Shown one piece after another: positions 16,074-23,644 of a stretch of DNA of 28,108 nt (position 1 is the stretch's first letter; the number at the start of each line of letters is the position of its first letter). The stretch is from JBJXGC01 sp046154545 (GTDB lineage: Bacteria; Chloroflexota; Dehalococcoidia; Tepidiformales; Tepidiformaceae). The stretch is taken from the NCBI GenBank assembly GCA_046154545.1, contig JBJXGC010000334.1, forward strand, positions 1 through 28,108, in the 5' to 3' direction. Below the pieces are notes generated by a model. The model saw only the letters and a program-made list of their open reading frames with translations. It searched no databases and was not told the DNA's origin. A program made the translations under genes and the position numbers.

Positions 16074-16119
16074 TACCGTTGTTCTTCGCCTTAACGATTC
16101 GTCCGGTACTCTGAGTTCG

Positions 16120-17454
16120 ATGGCATCGTCTTACACCGGCGCACGGCCGCTTCCGCTGCCCGCGCGAGTCCGCCGGTTCACCATGGTGAGCTGGAACTTC
16201 GCCGTCATCTACCTGCGGTATAAACGCGTCCAGCGCAAGAAAGGCATCAGCGATGCCGAGCGCGAGCGCCGCTACACCTTCGAGCATGAGCGAAACGCGG
16301 AGCGGCTCTACCGCGTGGCATCGAAGATGGAAGGCCTGCTGATCAAGGCCTGCCAGTTCATCAGTAGCCGGGCCGACATTGCCCCGCCAGAATACGTCTC
16401 GATCCTCGGACGGCTGCAGGACCAGGTGCCGACACGGCCCTTCTCCCAGATCGCGGCCCAGGTAGCGCGCGAACTCGGCGCCCACCCGGACGACATCTTC
16501 GCCGAATTCTCACGGACACCGGTGGCCTCGGCGTCTCTCGCCCAGGTCCACCGGGCGCTGACGAAAGAGGGCGACGACGTCGCCGTGAAGGTGCAGTACC
16601 CGGGTATCGAGCGGGTGGTCGAGACCGACCTCCGCAACCTCCGGCTATTGGTCCGCTTCCTCGCCCGGATCGAACGGAACTTCGACTTCCGCGTGCTCAT
16701 GGACGAGTACTGCAAATACACCCCGCGAGAACTCGACTTCGTCCTTGAGGGGCAGAGCGCCGAGCGCGTGCAACGTGACCTCGCCCACCGCCGCGATGTG
16801 CGCGTCCCGAACGTCTTCTGGACGTACTCGGCCGGCCGGGTGCTGACATCGCAGTTTATCGATGGCATCAAGATCTCCGACATCCCGCGGCTGCTCGATG
16901 CGGGGATCGACCCGAACCAGGTGGCGCTGATCATGACGGAGGCGTACTGCGAACAGATCCTGGTGCACGGGTTCTTCCACGCCGACCCGCACCCGGGGAA
17001 TCTCCTCATCCTGCCGGGGCCGGTGGTGGTGTTCATCGACTTCGGCCTTTCCAAAGACCTGGATGACGCCTTCCGGATGAACTACGCGCGGCTGACCCTG
17101 GCAATCATGCGCCAGGACGACGCGGCGATGGCCGAGGCCTTCCGGGCGATTGGCTTCAAGACCAAGTCAAACAACCCTGAGTCGCTTGTGGCGCTGGGGC
17201 GAGCGTTCTTCGAGTCGTCAGGACCGGAGGCGAAGCCGTACGTCGATGCCGACGTGATGCCGGAAGTGAACGAGCGGATGGCGCGGATCATGCAGGCGAA
17301 CCCCGTCACCCAGATCCCACCCGACATGTTGCTCATCTTCCGCGTGCTGGGGCTGATGAGTGGGCTGCAGAAGCGGCTGGAGAGCCGTGTCAGCATGCTG
17401 GACACGATCATGCCGTACGCCGAAGCGCAGGCCGGCGAAGCGGCGGCCGGTTAA
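16120..17454 (+). CDS. ABC1/UbiB-family atypical protein kinase-like ATPase
   Basis: 444 residues from ATG 16120. The family's features are visible: the N-terminal KxGQ-like signature as LLIKACQFISSRADIAPPEY, the Ala-rich loop SASLAQVHRA, the catalytic lysine in VAVKVQYPGI, HADPHPGNLLI, and the metal-binding FIDFGLSKDL. Family members are ATPases involved in isoprenoid quinone synthesis or lipid homeostasis. The KxGQ glycine is Cys here. There is no obvious C-terminal membrane helix. The start at 16120 is preferred over ATG 16060 because the latter lies in the terminator loop. No Shine-Dalgarno is present, but TACTCT sits 7 nt upstream, compatible with a leaderless message. The stop overlaps the convergent J-like gene in a shared TTAA. 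Confidence 0.88.
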   Translation: MASSYTGARPLPLPARVRRFTMVSWNFAVIYLRYKRVQRKKGISDAERERRYTFEHERNAERLYRVASKMEGLLIKACQFISSRADIAPPEYVSILGRLQDQVPTRPFSQIAAQVARELGAHPDDIFAEFSRTPVASASLAQVHRALTKEGDDVAVKVQYPGIERVVETDLRNLRLLVRFLARIERNFDFRVLMDEYCKYTPRELDFVLEGQSAERVQRDLAHRRDVRVPNVFWTYSAGRVLTSQFIDGIKISDIPRLLDAGIDPNQVALIMTEAYCEQILVHGFFHADPHPGNLLILPGPVVVFIDFGLSKDLDDAFRMNYARLTLAIMRQDDAAMAEAFRAIGFKTKSNNPESLVALGRAFFESSGPEAKPYVDADVMPEVNERMARIMQANPVTQIPPDMLLIFRVLGLMSGLQKRLESRVSMLDTIMPYAEAQAGEAAAG

Positions 17455-17852
17455 CCCAGCGGACTGAAGACCACCGAGAGGACGTTACCGAGGGGCTCGT
17501 GGAAGAGGTATGCGAGCACGCTCGCCTGTACCGTTACGATCCCTGCCAGGCCAGCGATGAGTGACCACTGGATCATGGCCCGGCGGCGGAGAAGGCTCGT
17601 CAGGGCCCGCTCCTCAGCGGCCCGCTCCTTGGCCAGGAAGACGACGTCGTACTCGCGGCGGGTCTCGGGTTTGGAGAGGACGGCGTAGGCTTCGTTCAGG
17701 CGCTGGAGCGCCTCAGAGGAGCCTTCATCGACGTGGCCCATAGTCGCCAGTTCGCGCGAAAGCCGGGCGTAGGCGTTCTGCACGCCGGTGAAGTCGGCGT
17801 TGGGCGGAAGGTTGAGCACGGTGTAGTAGTCGATGACCTGGGTGTCAGCCAC
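17451..17852 (-). CDS. J-domain-like protein with C-terminal membrane segment, HPD motif absent
   Basis: 133 residues from GTG 17852, with GAGGG about 9 nt upstream. The N-terminal 75 residues look like a DnaJ domain: DYYTVLNLPPNAD, then helices, ALQRLNEAYAVLSKPETRRE and YDVVF. The HPD loop that stimulates DnaK is replaced by His40-Val-Asp42 within TMGHVDEG, so classical co-chaperone action is doubtful. Residues about 91-118 (RRAMIQWSLIAGLAGIVTVQ, then ASVLAYLF) form a hydrophobic membrane segment. It is probably a membrane-anchored J-like adaptor. It is convergent with the ABC1 gene, sharing TTAA at the stops. Confidence 0.78.
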   Translation of the reverse strand: MADTQVIDYYTVLNLPPNADFTGVQNAYARLSRELATMGHVDEGSSEALQRLNEAYAVLSKPETRREYDVVFLAKERAAEERALTSLLRRRAMIQWSLIAGLAGIVTVQASVLAYLFHEPLGNVLSVVFSPLG

Positions 17853-17902
17853 GGAATAGCCCTCAGTACTACAAACGGCCAGGGTGCGCCGAAACTTGAG
17901 GG

Positions 17903-18559
17903 TTAACTGGCAAGAACCGGTGATTCGAGGCCGGCGATGTAGTAGCGAACCTGCTGAAGGGGCGCGTCGCGCTCGATCGGTGCGCCGCCAAAGACGTGGG
18001 CGAGGATGAACATGTTGAGTATGCCGGTAATAGCGGTGGCGCAGTCGTAGACATGGTCCTTGCGGAAGGCCCCCGACTCCATGGCGCAGCGGATGACCTC
18101 GTCGAGGGGTTGTCTGACCCGCTCACCCAGCGTTTCTGCGAAGGCGGCCATGGGCGCGCCGCCGAGGCCAAAGACCTCGCGGAGGACGAGGGCGATGATC
18201 TCTTCCTGGGCGAGGAAGTGGTCGAGGTAGCGTTCGGCGTAGGCGATGACCTGGTCGCGGGCGGGGGCGTGCGTGGGAAGGTGGGCGCGAATGGCCCCGG
18301 CCATCTCCTCCAGGATCTCGGTGACGATCGAGCCGTAGAGGCCCTCTTTCGACTTGAAGTAGTAGTAGATCATCGGCTTCGTCGTCTGGGCGTCGATCGA
18401 GACCTCTCGCAGGGAGGTGGCGGCGAAGCCCTTTTGCGAGAAATGGCGAAGTGCGCTCGCAAAGATGCGTTCGCGGACGTCCGCTTCCCGGGCCGGTGCT
18501 GGGCTGGCCGAAAGTGTAGTCAAAGGACTCTCCCAGAGTGATCGAGCCGGGGTGGCCAC
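17903..18559 (-). CDS. TetR-family transcriptional regulator
   Basis: 218 residues from GTG 18559. The N-terminal HTH is clear: RERIFASALRHFSQKGFAAT, then SLREVSIDAQTTKPMIYYYF and KSKEGLYGSIVTEILEEMAG. The C-terminal ligand domain resembles those of lipid-responsive members (DHFLAQEEIIALVLREVFGL). An alternative start is TTG 18523, which has GGGAGAG 4 nt upstream, while the GTG has no ribosome site; the shorter product would be 206 residues. A promoter at 18595-18624 fits either. It is divergent from the pyrimidine operon, but nothing links it to pyrimidine control. It could be the protein that reads the palindrome at 15605-15630 or some acyl-CoA cluster operator; neither is shown. Confidence 0.9.
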   Translation of the reverse strand: MATPARSLWESPLTTLSASPAPAREADVRERIFASALRHFSQKGFAATSLREVSIDAQTTKPMIYYYFKSKEGLYGSIVTEILEEMAGAIRAHLPTHAPARDQVIAYAERYLDHFLAQEEIIALVLREVFGLGGAPMAAFAETLGERVRQPLDEVIRCAMESGAFRKDHVYDCATAITGILNMFILAHVFGGAPIERDAPLQQVRYYIAGLESPVLAS

Positions 18560-18594
18560 AACGTTTCGCGATGGTTCCGAACTGCCCGCATTCC

Positions 18595-18624
18595 AGTATA
18601 TGCACGCCCTTTCGTTACGGTTAA
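18595..18624 (-). promoter_or_regulatory. Promoter of the TetR gene
   Basis: On the minus strand TATACT (18600-18595) is a good -10 and TTAACC (18624-18619) an acceptable -35, 18 nt apart. The -35 lies in the perfect palindrome GGTTAACC (18619-18626), a possible autoregulation half-site. Confidence 0.5.
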
Positions 18625-18630
18625 CCTGAT

Positions 18631-18660
18631 TTGCGGAGCACGCAGGGTTTGCGCTACGTT
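18631..18660 (+). promoter_or_regulatory. Candidate promoter of the pyrimidine operon
   Basis: TTGCGG (18631-18636) and TACGTT (18655-18660) are 18 nt apart. Transcription would begin near 18667, just before the PyrR-binding element, giving a leader of about 110 nt. The box matches are only partial, but the position fits well. Confidence 0.45.
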
Positions 18661-18668
18661 CTTTGCAG

Positions 18669-18701
18669 CCCTTTAAGGCGGTCCTGGGAGGCTGCCAAGG
18701 G
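18669..18701 (+). promoter_or_regulatory. PyrR-binding RNA element (binding loop)
   Basis: The lower stem is CCCTT (18669-18673) with AAGGG (18697-18701), and the upper stem is GGC (18677-18679) with GCC (18694-18696). Between them GGTCCTGGGAGGCT (18680-18693) matches the conserved PyrR site, with the hexaloop CTGGGA fitting CNGNGA. This is known as the site where PyrR bound to UMP or UTP holds the leader RNA. It lies immediately upstream of pyrR. Confidence 0.85.
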
Positions 18702-18708
18702 AGGAGGC

Positions 18709-18725
18709 GCCGGATGCTGTCCGGC
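18709..18725 (+). promoter_or_regulatory. Leader hairpin following the PyrR site
   Basis: GCCGGA (18709-18714) pairs with TCCGGC (18720-18725) around TGCTG. There is no T tail, so it is not a terminator by itself. It may be part of the switch between PyrR-bound and free leader. Confidence 0.45.
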
Positions 18726-18749
18726 CTGTCATGGCATCATGAACTCAAC

Positions 18750-18777
18750 GCCTGCCCGGCCCCGGGGAGGCGTTTTC
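18750..18777 (+). terminator. Attenuator or ribosome-site-covering hairpin before pyrR
   Basis: GCCTGCCC (18750-18757) pairs with GGGGAGGC (18764-18771), with one G-G mismatch, and is followed by GTTTTCT. The 3' arm contains the pyrR Shine-Dalgarno GGGGAGG. The hairpin can therefore act as a weak terminator or cover the ribosome site. The short T run favours translational control. Confidence 0.55.
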
Positions 18778-18778
18778 T

Positions 18779-19327
18779 ATGAGCGCGGAGTTGCTCCTGG
18801 GGCCAACCGAAATCGCGCGGACGATCCGCCGGCTGGCCCACGAGATCATCGAAAGCAACCGTGGGACGGAAGGGCTGGCGCTGGTCGGCCTGCTGAGCCG
18901 GGGCTACCCCCTCGCGGTCAGACTGGCCAACGCTATCGCTGAGTTCGAACAGACCGAAGTGCCGGTCGGAAGGCTCGACATCGGACCGTACCGGGACGAC
19001 GTCACCCTGCGAGCATCCCCACCGCAGCTGAGGCCGAGCGAAATCCCGGTCAAGATCGACGGGAAGACAGTCGTCCTCGTCGATGACGTGCTCTTCACGG
19101 GGCGGAGCGTTCGGGCCGCGCTCGACGCACTGAACGACTTCGGCCGGCCGGCGCAGGTGCGATTGGCCGTGCTGGTTGACCGGGGGCACCGGGAGTTGCC
19201 GATCCGGCCGGACTTCGTGGGCAAGAACATCCCCACGGCGCTCGTCCAGCTGGTGCGGGTGCGGCTCACGGAGCTTGATGGAGAAGACGGCGTGTATGTC
19301 CTTGGCGCGGAGGCGACCGATGCTTGA
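18779..19327 (+). CDS. pyrR: Bifunctional pyrimidine operon regulator / uracil phosphoribosyltransferase
   Basis: 182 residues, the normal PyrR length. The PRPP-binding loop VDDVLFTGRSVRAALDAL lies at about residues 101-118. LVGLLSRGYPLAVRLANAIA and the C-terminal IPTALVQLVRVRLTELDGED are typical of the family. PyrR binds the leader RNA when UMP or UTP is high and shuts the operon down; many members also convert uracil plus PRPP to UMP. The ATG at 18779 has GGGGAGG 8 nt upstream, and that ribosome site is inside a leader hairpin. It is the first gene of an eight-gene unit, overlapping pyrB by 8 nt. The PyrR-binding element is directly upstream, so the regulator controls its own mRNA. Confidence 0.96.
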   Translation: MSAELLLGPTEIARTIRRLAHEIIESNRGTEGLALVGLLSRGYPLAVRLANAIAEFEQTEVPVGRLDIGPYRDDVTLRASPPQLRPSEIPVKIDGKTVVLVDDVLFTGRSVRAALDALNDFGRPAQVRLAVLVDRGHRELPIRPDFVGKNIPTALVQLVRVRLTELDGEDGVYVLGAEATDA

Positions 19328-20312
19328 ACTGAAGGAACGGGAAACGGAGGCCGCCGCGGCTGAACGCGTGCCGGCCACCTGGACGCAGAAAGACCTGCTC
19401 GACACGGATACGCTCTCGCGAGCGGAGATCGACCTTATCCTCGAAACGTCCGATGCGATGCACGAAATCCGCACGCGGCCGGTTGGGAAGGTCGCAACGC
19501 TGCGGGGGACAACGGTGGTGACGCTGTTCTACGAGCAGAGCACCCGGACGCGGGCGAGCTTCGAAATGGCGGCGAAGGCGATGGGTGCCGATGTCGTGAA
19601 CCTCACGGCCTCGGGCAGCAGCGTGGAGAAGGGCGAGTCGCTCATCGACACGGTGCGGACGTTGGAAGCGATTGGGGCCGATGTGGTGGTGATGCGCCAC
19701 GGGAAATCCGGCGCGCCCTACCTCGCGGCCCGGCACACGAACGCGAGCGTCGTGAACGGCGGCGACGGGACCCATGCCCACCCTACCCAGGCCCTGCTGG
19801 ACCTCTTTACGATGCGCCGCCACCTCGGTGAGATGAGTGGGAAGAAGGTCGTCATCGTTGGCGACGTCATCCACAGCCGGGTGGCACGGTCGAATCTCTC
19901 GACGCTGCTCACCTACGGGGCCGACGTGACGCTGTGCGGGCCCGCCACCTTGCTGCCAGAGACGCTCGCCGGGACCAGCGAGCGAGGGCGATGCACGGTG
20001 ACGACGGATTTCGACGCGGCAATCGAGGGGGCGGATGTGGTGATGGCGTTGCGGATGCAGAAGGAGCGCCAGGCGAAGGGGCTCATCCCATCGTTGCGGG
20101 ACTACATCACCGGCTACCAGTTGAACGCCCGCCGGCTCTCGCGGGCCGCGCCGGGGGCGCTGGTGATGCATCCCGGGCCGATGAACGAGGGCATCGAAGT
20201 GGCGCCCGAGATCGCCCACGGGCTCAGCTCGGTGATTGAAGAGCAGGTGACGAACGGCGTTGCCGTGCGGATGGCCGTGCTCTACCTCCTGGCGACGGCG
20301 CGCCGCCGATGA
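19320..20312 (+). CDS. pyrB: Aspartate carbamoyltransferase catalytic subunit
   Basis: 330 residues. The enzyme joins carbamoyl phosphate and L-aspartate to give N-carbamoyl aspartate, the committed step of pyrimidine synthesis. The carbamoyl-phosphate loop STRTRASFEMAAKAMG, the aspartate-side HPTQALLDLFTM and HPGPMNEGIEVAPE, and GDVIHSRVARSN are all present. There is a charged N-terminal extension of about 20 residues (MLELKERETEAAAAERVPAT). The ATG at 19320 has GGAGG 7 nt upstream and overlaps the pyrR stop by 8 nt. Its own stop overlaps pyrC as ATGA. No pyrI regulatory subunit is nearby, so it is probably the class of ATCase without PyrI, and control is expected from PyrR. Confidence 0.96.
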   Translation: MLELKERETEAAAAERVPATWTQKDLLDTDTLSRAEIDLILETSDAMHEIRTRPVGKVATLRGTTVVTLFYEQSTRTRASFEMAAKAMGADVVNLTASGSSVEKGESLIDTVRTLEAIGADVVVMRHGKSGAPYLAARHTNASVVNGGDGTHAHPTQALLDLFTMRRHLGEMSGKKVVIVGDVIHSRVARSNLSTLLTYGADVTLCGPATLLPETLAGTSERGRCTVTTDFDAAIEGADVVMALRMQKERQAKGLIPSLRDYITGYQLNARRLSRAAPGALVMHPGPMNEGIEVAPEIAHGLSSVIEEQVTNGVAVRMAVLYLLATARRR

Positions 20313-21634
20313 CAGGGACGCTTATCCGCGGCGGCCGGGTGGTAGCGCCAGGCTCGGGGCTCGACGGGCTTCTCGACGTGCGCGTGCGGGGAGCGACCGT
20401 CGTCGAGATCGGGCCATCGCTCGCGCCAGACGAAGGCGATTCCGTCTTCGATGCCCGGGGCTGCATCGTGGTTCCGGGGTTCGTGGACCTGCATGCCCAC
20501 CTCCGGGAACCCGGGTTCGAACAGAAGGGGACGATCGCGAGCGAGACGCTTGCGGCCCTGCGGGGTGGCTTCACCACCGTCTGCGCGATGCCAAACACGG
20601 CCCCCGCCCCGGACTGCGAGACGGTGGTGAACGCCCTCCTGGAACGGATCGCGCGGGACGCGCGAGTGCGCGTCTTCGTCATCGGCTGCGTCACCCGGGG
20701 GCGCGCCGGGAAGGAGCTGGCGGAGGTCCGTGAATTGGCCGGGGCGGGCTGCGTGGCGCTGAGCGACGACGGCAGTCCGGTGGCCGACGCGAACCTGATG
20801 CGCCACGCGCTCCAACTCGCCGGGGCGGCCGGACTGGTGCTCTCGGAGCACAGCGACGACCCGGTGCTGAACGCAAACGGGGTGATGAACGAGGGCGCGG
20901 TGAGCGAACGGCTGGGGCTGGCGGGCCAACCGGCGGCGGCAGAGGTCGCGGCTGTCGCCCGGAACATCGCCCTGTGCGAGGCGACGGGCGCGCGCCTCCA
21001 CATCGCCCACGTCTCAACGGCCCGGGCGGTGGAGCTGGTAGCGGACGCGAAACGGCGGGGGCTGCCGGTGACCTGCGAGGTGACGCCGAGCCATCTCTTT
21101 CTCACCGAGGACGCCGTCTTCGGGCCGGGACCTGTTGCCGCCTACGACAGCAACGCGAAGATCAATCCACCCCTCCGCACCGAGGCGGACCGGCTGGCGC
21201 TCGTCGCCGCTGTGAATGCCGGCGTTATCGATGCAATCGCGACGGACCATGCGCCACATGCGCGGGAGGACAAGCTCTGTGAATTCGACGACGCCGCGCC
21301 GGGCATTAGCTGCTTCGAGACAGCGGCAGGGACGCTGCTGACCCAGATCGCGCGCGGCGAACTTGACCTCGGACGGGTGCTGGCTGCGCTGACTTCGGGC
21401 CCCGTGGCGGCCTTCGGGCTGGAGACGAGGGTGCCGGGCATCGGCAACCTGGTGGTAGGCGGGCCGGGCGACGTGGTCATTCTCGACCCGGCGCTCCGCT
21501 GGACCGTGGACCCGCGAGCGTTTGCTTCGAAGGGGAAGAACACGCCGCTCGGGGGCGCGATGCTTGCGGGCGGCGTGCGGGCCGTGCTGTTTGGCGGCGT
21601 GCTCCAGGAGAACAGGGAGGCCGCGAGTGTCTAA
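20309..21634 (+). CDS. pyrC: Dihydroorotase, class I
   Basis: 441 residues, an amidohydrolase-fold enzyme that cyclises carbamoyl aspartate to dihydroorotate. The first metal-binding motif VDLHAHLREPGFEQKGTIA and the MPNTAPAPD loop are visible. Further conserved segments are LHIAHVSTARAVEL, CEVTPSHLFLTED and the catalytic Asp in AIATDHAPHAREDK. The length and DxHxHxR motif indicate the class I form. The start codon overlaps the pyrB stop as ATGA with no own ribosome site, so translation is coupled. Its stop overlaps the carA GTG start by 8 nt. The catalytic set appears complete, so it should be active and not a structural PyrC-like partner. Confidence 0.96.
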   Translation: MTGTLIRGGRVVAPGSGLDGLLDVRVRGATVVEIGPSLAPDEGDSVFDARGCIVVPGFVDLHAHLREPGFEQKGTIASETLAALRGGFTTVCAMPNTAPAPDCETVVNALLERIARDARVRVFVIGCVTRGRAGKELAEVRELAGAGCVALSDDGSPVADANLMRHALQLAGAAGLVLSEHSDDPVLNANGVMNEGAVSERLGLAGQPAAAEVAAVARNIALCEATGARLHIAHVSTARAVELVADAKRRGLPVTCEVTPSHLFLTEDAVFGPGPVAAYDSNAKINPPLRTEADRLALVAAVNAGVIDAIATDHAPHAREDKLCEFDDAAPGISCFETAAGTLLTQIARGELDLGRVLAALTSGPVAAFGLETRVPGIGNLVVGGPGDVVILDPALRWTVDPRAFASKGKNTPLGGAMLAGGVRAVLFGGVLQENREAASV

Positions 21635-22718
21635 GGCGCTCCTCGTGTTGGCGGACGGCAGCGTGTTCGAGGGTGCGAGCGTTGGGGCGGAGGGCCACGC
21701 CGACGGCGAGGTGGTGTTCAACACCTCGATGACGGGCTACCAGGAGATGCTGACGGACCCCTCGTACGCCGGGCAGCTCCTGACGCTCACGTACCCCCTG
21801 ATCGGGAACTACGGGGTGGATGCGGCGGTGGAGGAGTCGTCCCGCATCCAGCCGGCGGGCCTGATCGTGCGTGAGTGCGCCGTGTTCGACAGCCACCTGC
21901 GGTCGACTGGCGGGCTCGGCCCGTACCTGAAGGCGCGTGGGGTCGTGGCGATCGAAGGCGTGGACACGCGGGCGATCACGCGGCGCATCCGGCGCGAGGG
22001 CGTCATGCTGGGGACGATCACGACGACCGAGCCCGCCGCCGCGGCACTCGAACGGGTGCGGGCGCTCCCCGGCTACGACGACGTTAACTGGGTCACGACG
22101 GTGACGGCCCTGGCGCCGTACGACTGGGAAGGGCCGGTTGGGCGGCTGCGGGTGGCGCTGCTGGACGGCGGCGTGAAGCGAAACATCATGCGCTCACTCG
22201 CGGCGCGGGGCTGTGCAATCCGCGTCTACCCCGCGCAAACCAGCGCCGACGAGATCCTCGCGGCACGCCCGGACGGGATTGTGCTTTCGCCCGGACCCGG
22301 GGACCCGCGGCTGCTGGAGTCGATGGTGAAGGAGACAGGGAAGTTGATCGGCCGGGCGCCGGTGCTTGGCATCTGTCTCGGGCACCAGGTCGCGGCCCGG
22401 GCGCTGGGAGCGGGGACGTACAAATTGCCGTTCGGGCATCGCGGCGGCAACCACCCGGTGAAGGACATGGTCAGCGGGCAGGTGACGATCACGGCCCAGA
22501 ACCATGGGTACGCGGTGGATGCGGCGGGGCTGGACAGCAGCGCTTATGTCAGCCACGTGAACCTGAATGACCAGACGGTGGAGGGGGTCGCGCTGCGCAC
22601 AGAGCCGCTCCTCACGATCCAGTACCATTCCGAAGCCTGCCCGGGCCCGCTCGACAGCACCGGGCTATTCGACCGTTTCGTGGGCATGATGACGGCGGTC
22701 GCCGGAGGAGAGAGATGA
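21627..22718 (+). CDS. carA: Carbamoyl-phosphate synthase small (glutaminase) subunit
   Basis: 363 residues from GTG 21627, with GGAGG 6 nt upstream; a longer frame inside pyrC is rejected. The N-terminal domain has FEGASVGAEGHADGEVVFNT and SMTGYQEMLTDPSYAGQ. The glutamine amidotransferase domain has LSPGPGDPRLL, the catalytic Cys in LGICLGHQVAA and the His/Glu pair in YHSEACPGP. It releases ammonia from glutamine and channels it to CarB. It overlaps pyrC by 8 nt and the GNAT gene by ATGA. Two small unrelated genes separate it from carB, which is unusual because the two subunits form one complex. Confidence 0.96.
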   Translation: MSKALLVLADGSVFEGASVGAEGHADGEVVFNTSMTGYQEMLTDPSYAGQLLTLTYPLIGNYGVDAAVEESSRIQPAGLIVRECAVFDSHLRSTGGLGPYLKARGVVAIEGVDTRAITRRIRREGVMLGTITTTEPAAAALERVRALPGYDDVNWVTTVTALAPYDWEGPVGRLRVALLDGGVKRNIMRSLAARGCAIRVYPAQTSADEILAARPDGIVLSPGPGDPRLLESMVKETGKLIGRAPVLGICLGHQVAARALGAGTYKLPFGHRGGNHPVKDMVSGQVTITAQNHGYAVDAAGLDSSAYVSHVNLNDQTVEGVALRTEPLLTIQYHSEACPGPLDSTGLFDRFVGMMTAVAGGER

Positions 22719-23167
22719 CGAGAGCACCATCGCTGCGGCGGGCGACGACCGATGACGCTGAGGCGATCGCGGATATCATCCGCGGCCTGGGCAACGAGGA
22801 GACCGGGCTCCCGGAGAGCTACTCGCAGGCGGAGCGGACGCGCGAGTGGGTCAAGCGGATGGGCGACAGCGGCACGGTCATCGTCGCGGACGACGGGAGC
22901 ATCCCCGTCGCGTTCGGGGCGATCGACTACAACACGACCGAGCCCGAGACAGCCCTCCTCGGTGTCTGGGTGCTGCCCGACCACCGGCGGCGCGGCCTCG
23001 CGACAGAACTGGCAGAAGAGCTACTCGAGTTCGCCCGGGAGAAGGGCTACCGCCGGATCCGGGGGCGTCTGCCCGACGGGAACGAGCCGGCGCTCAGCTT
23101 TCTCTCCTCGATCGGCGCGATGGTGCCCCTGCGCAATCCCGATATGACGTTCGAGCTCCCGCTCTAA
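22715..23167 (+). CDS. GNAT-family N-acetyltransferase
   Basis: 150 residues, a single GNAT domain. The acetyl-CoA-binding motif A is LLGVWVLPDHRRRGLATELA (RRRGLA fits the R/QxxGxG/A loop), and EEGxx-like acidic strands precede it (IPVAFGAIDYNT). It would transfer an acetyl group from acetyl-CoA to an amine; the acceptor is unknown. The ATG overlaps the carA stop as ATGA, so it is translationally coupled inside the pyrimidine operon, between carA and carB. Its position makes control of the pyrimidine enzymes by acetylation conceivable, but ordinary hitchhiking in the operon is just as likely. Confidence 0.88.
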   Translation: MTRAPSLRRATTDDAEAIADIIRGLGNEETGLPESYSQAERTREWVKRMGDSGTVIVADDGSIPVAFGAIDYNTTEPETALLGVWVLPDHRRRGLATELAEELLEFAREKGYRRIRGRLPDGNEPALSFLSSIGAMVPLRNPDMTFELPL

Positions 23168-23194
23168 GTGGGCGCAATGGGAGGCGAGGGACTG

Positions 23195-23644
23195 ATGGCA
23201 GAAGGCCCGGCGCGGCGCCGCGTGAACGCCCCGATCCGGCCGCGGAGGCCGGCGACAACGGTACCGGACCTGGTCTTCGCCCTCGCCGCCACGGGGTGGG
23301 GGATGGCGTTGACCCTGGCGGTAGGGTCGTTCGCAGGCGACGCGGTCACTGAAGGGAGCGCCGGGAAGGTGCTCGCGCGCTTCTTCGCCGCTGCGCTGGC
23401 GGTTGCCGGGCTCATGCTCTTCCTGCTGGGGCTCGTCCTCCTCCGAGACGAGCGGGGCGATGGCTCGCACTACCGGGTCCCGATGCTCCTCGGTGGCCTC
23501 ATCGGCGTGGCCGAGGCGGCACTCATCATCCGGCCGGAAGGGACGTTTCTGTTCGTCCCGCTGATCTTCCTGGTGTTCGCCCTGCGACCGGTGCGCCGCG
23601 CCGTCGGCGGGATCTTCGGGCGGCGGGAAGGAGCCGGCCGATGA
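23195..23644 (+). CDS. Small four-helix membrane protein, hypothetical
   Basis: About 149 residues from ATG 23195; a GTG at 23168 and an ATG at 23177 are alternative starts in frame. The N-terminus is basic and proline-rich (RRRVNAPIRPRRPATTVP). It is followed by about four hydrophobic segments: DLVFALAATGWGMALTLAVG, ARFFAAALAVAGLMLFLLGL then VLL, VPMLLGGLIGVAEAALII, and FLFVPLIFLVFAL. The tail is basic (RRAVGGIFGRREGAGR). No family is recognised. It is cytoplasm-facing at both ends by the positive-inside rule. The stop overlaps the carB start as ATGA. Conservation of this gene next to carB in relatives would indicate a functional link. Confidence 0.78.
   Translation: MAEGPARRRVNAPIRPRRPATTVPDLVFALAATGWGMALTLAVGSFAGDAVTEGSAGKVLARFFAAALAVAGLMLFLLGLVLLRDERGDGSHYRVPMLLGGLIGVAEAALIIRPEGTFLFVPLIFLVFALRPVRRAVGGIFGRREGAGR

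Noticed and set aside
16060..16119. ATG 16060 as start of the ABC1-family protein
   Set aside because: It lies in the loop of a strong terminator hairpin and adds residues that do not look like the family; ATG 16120 is preferred.
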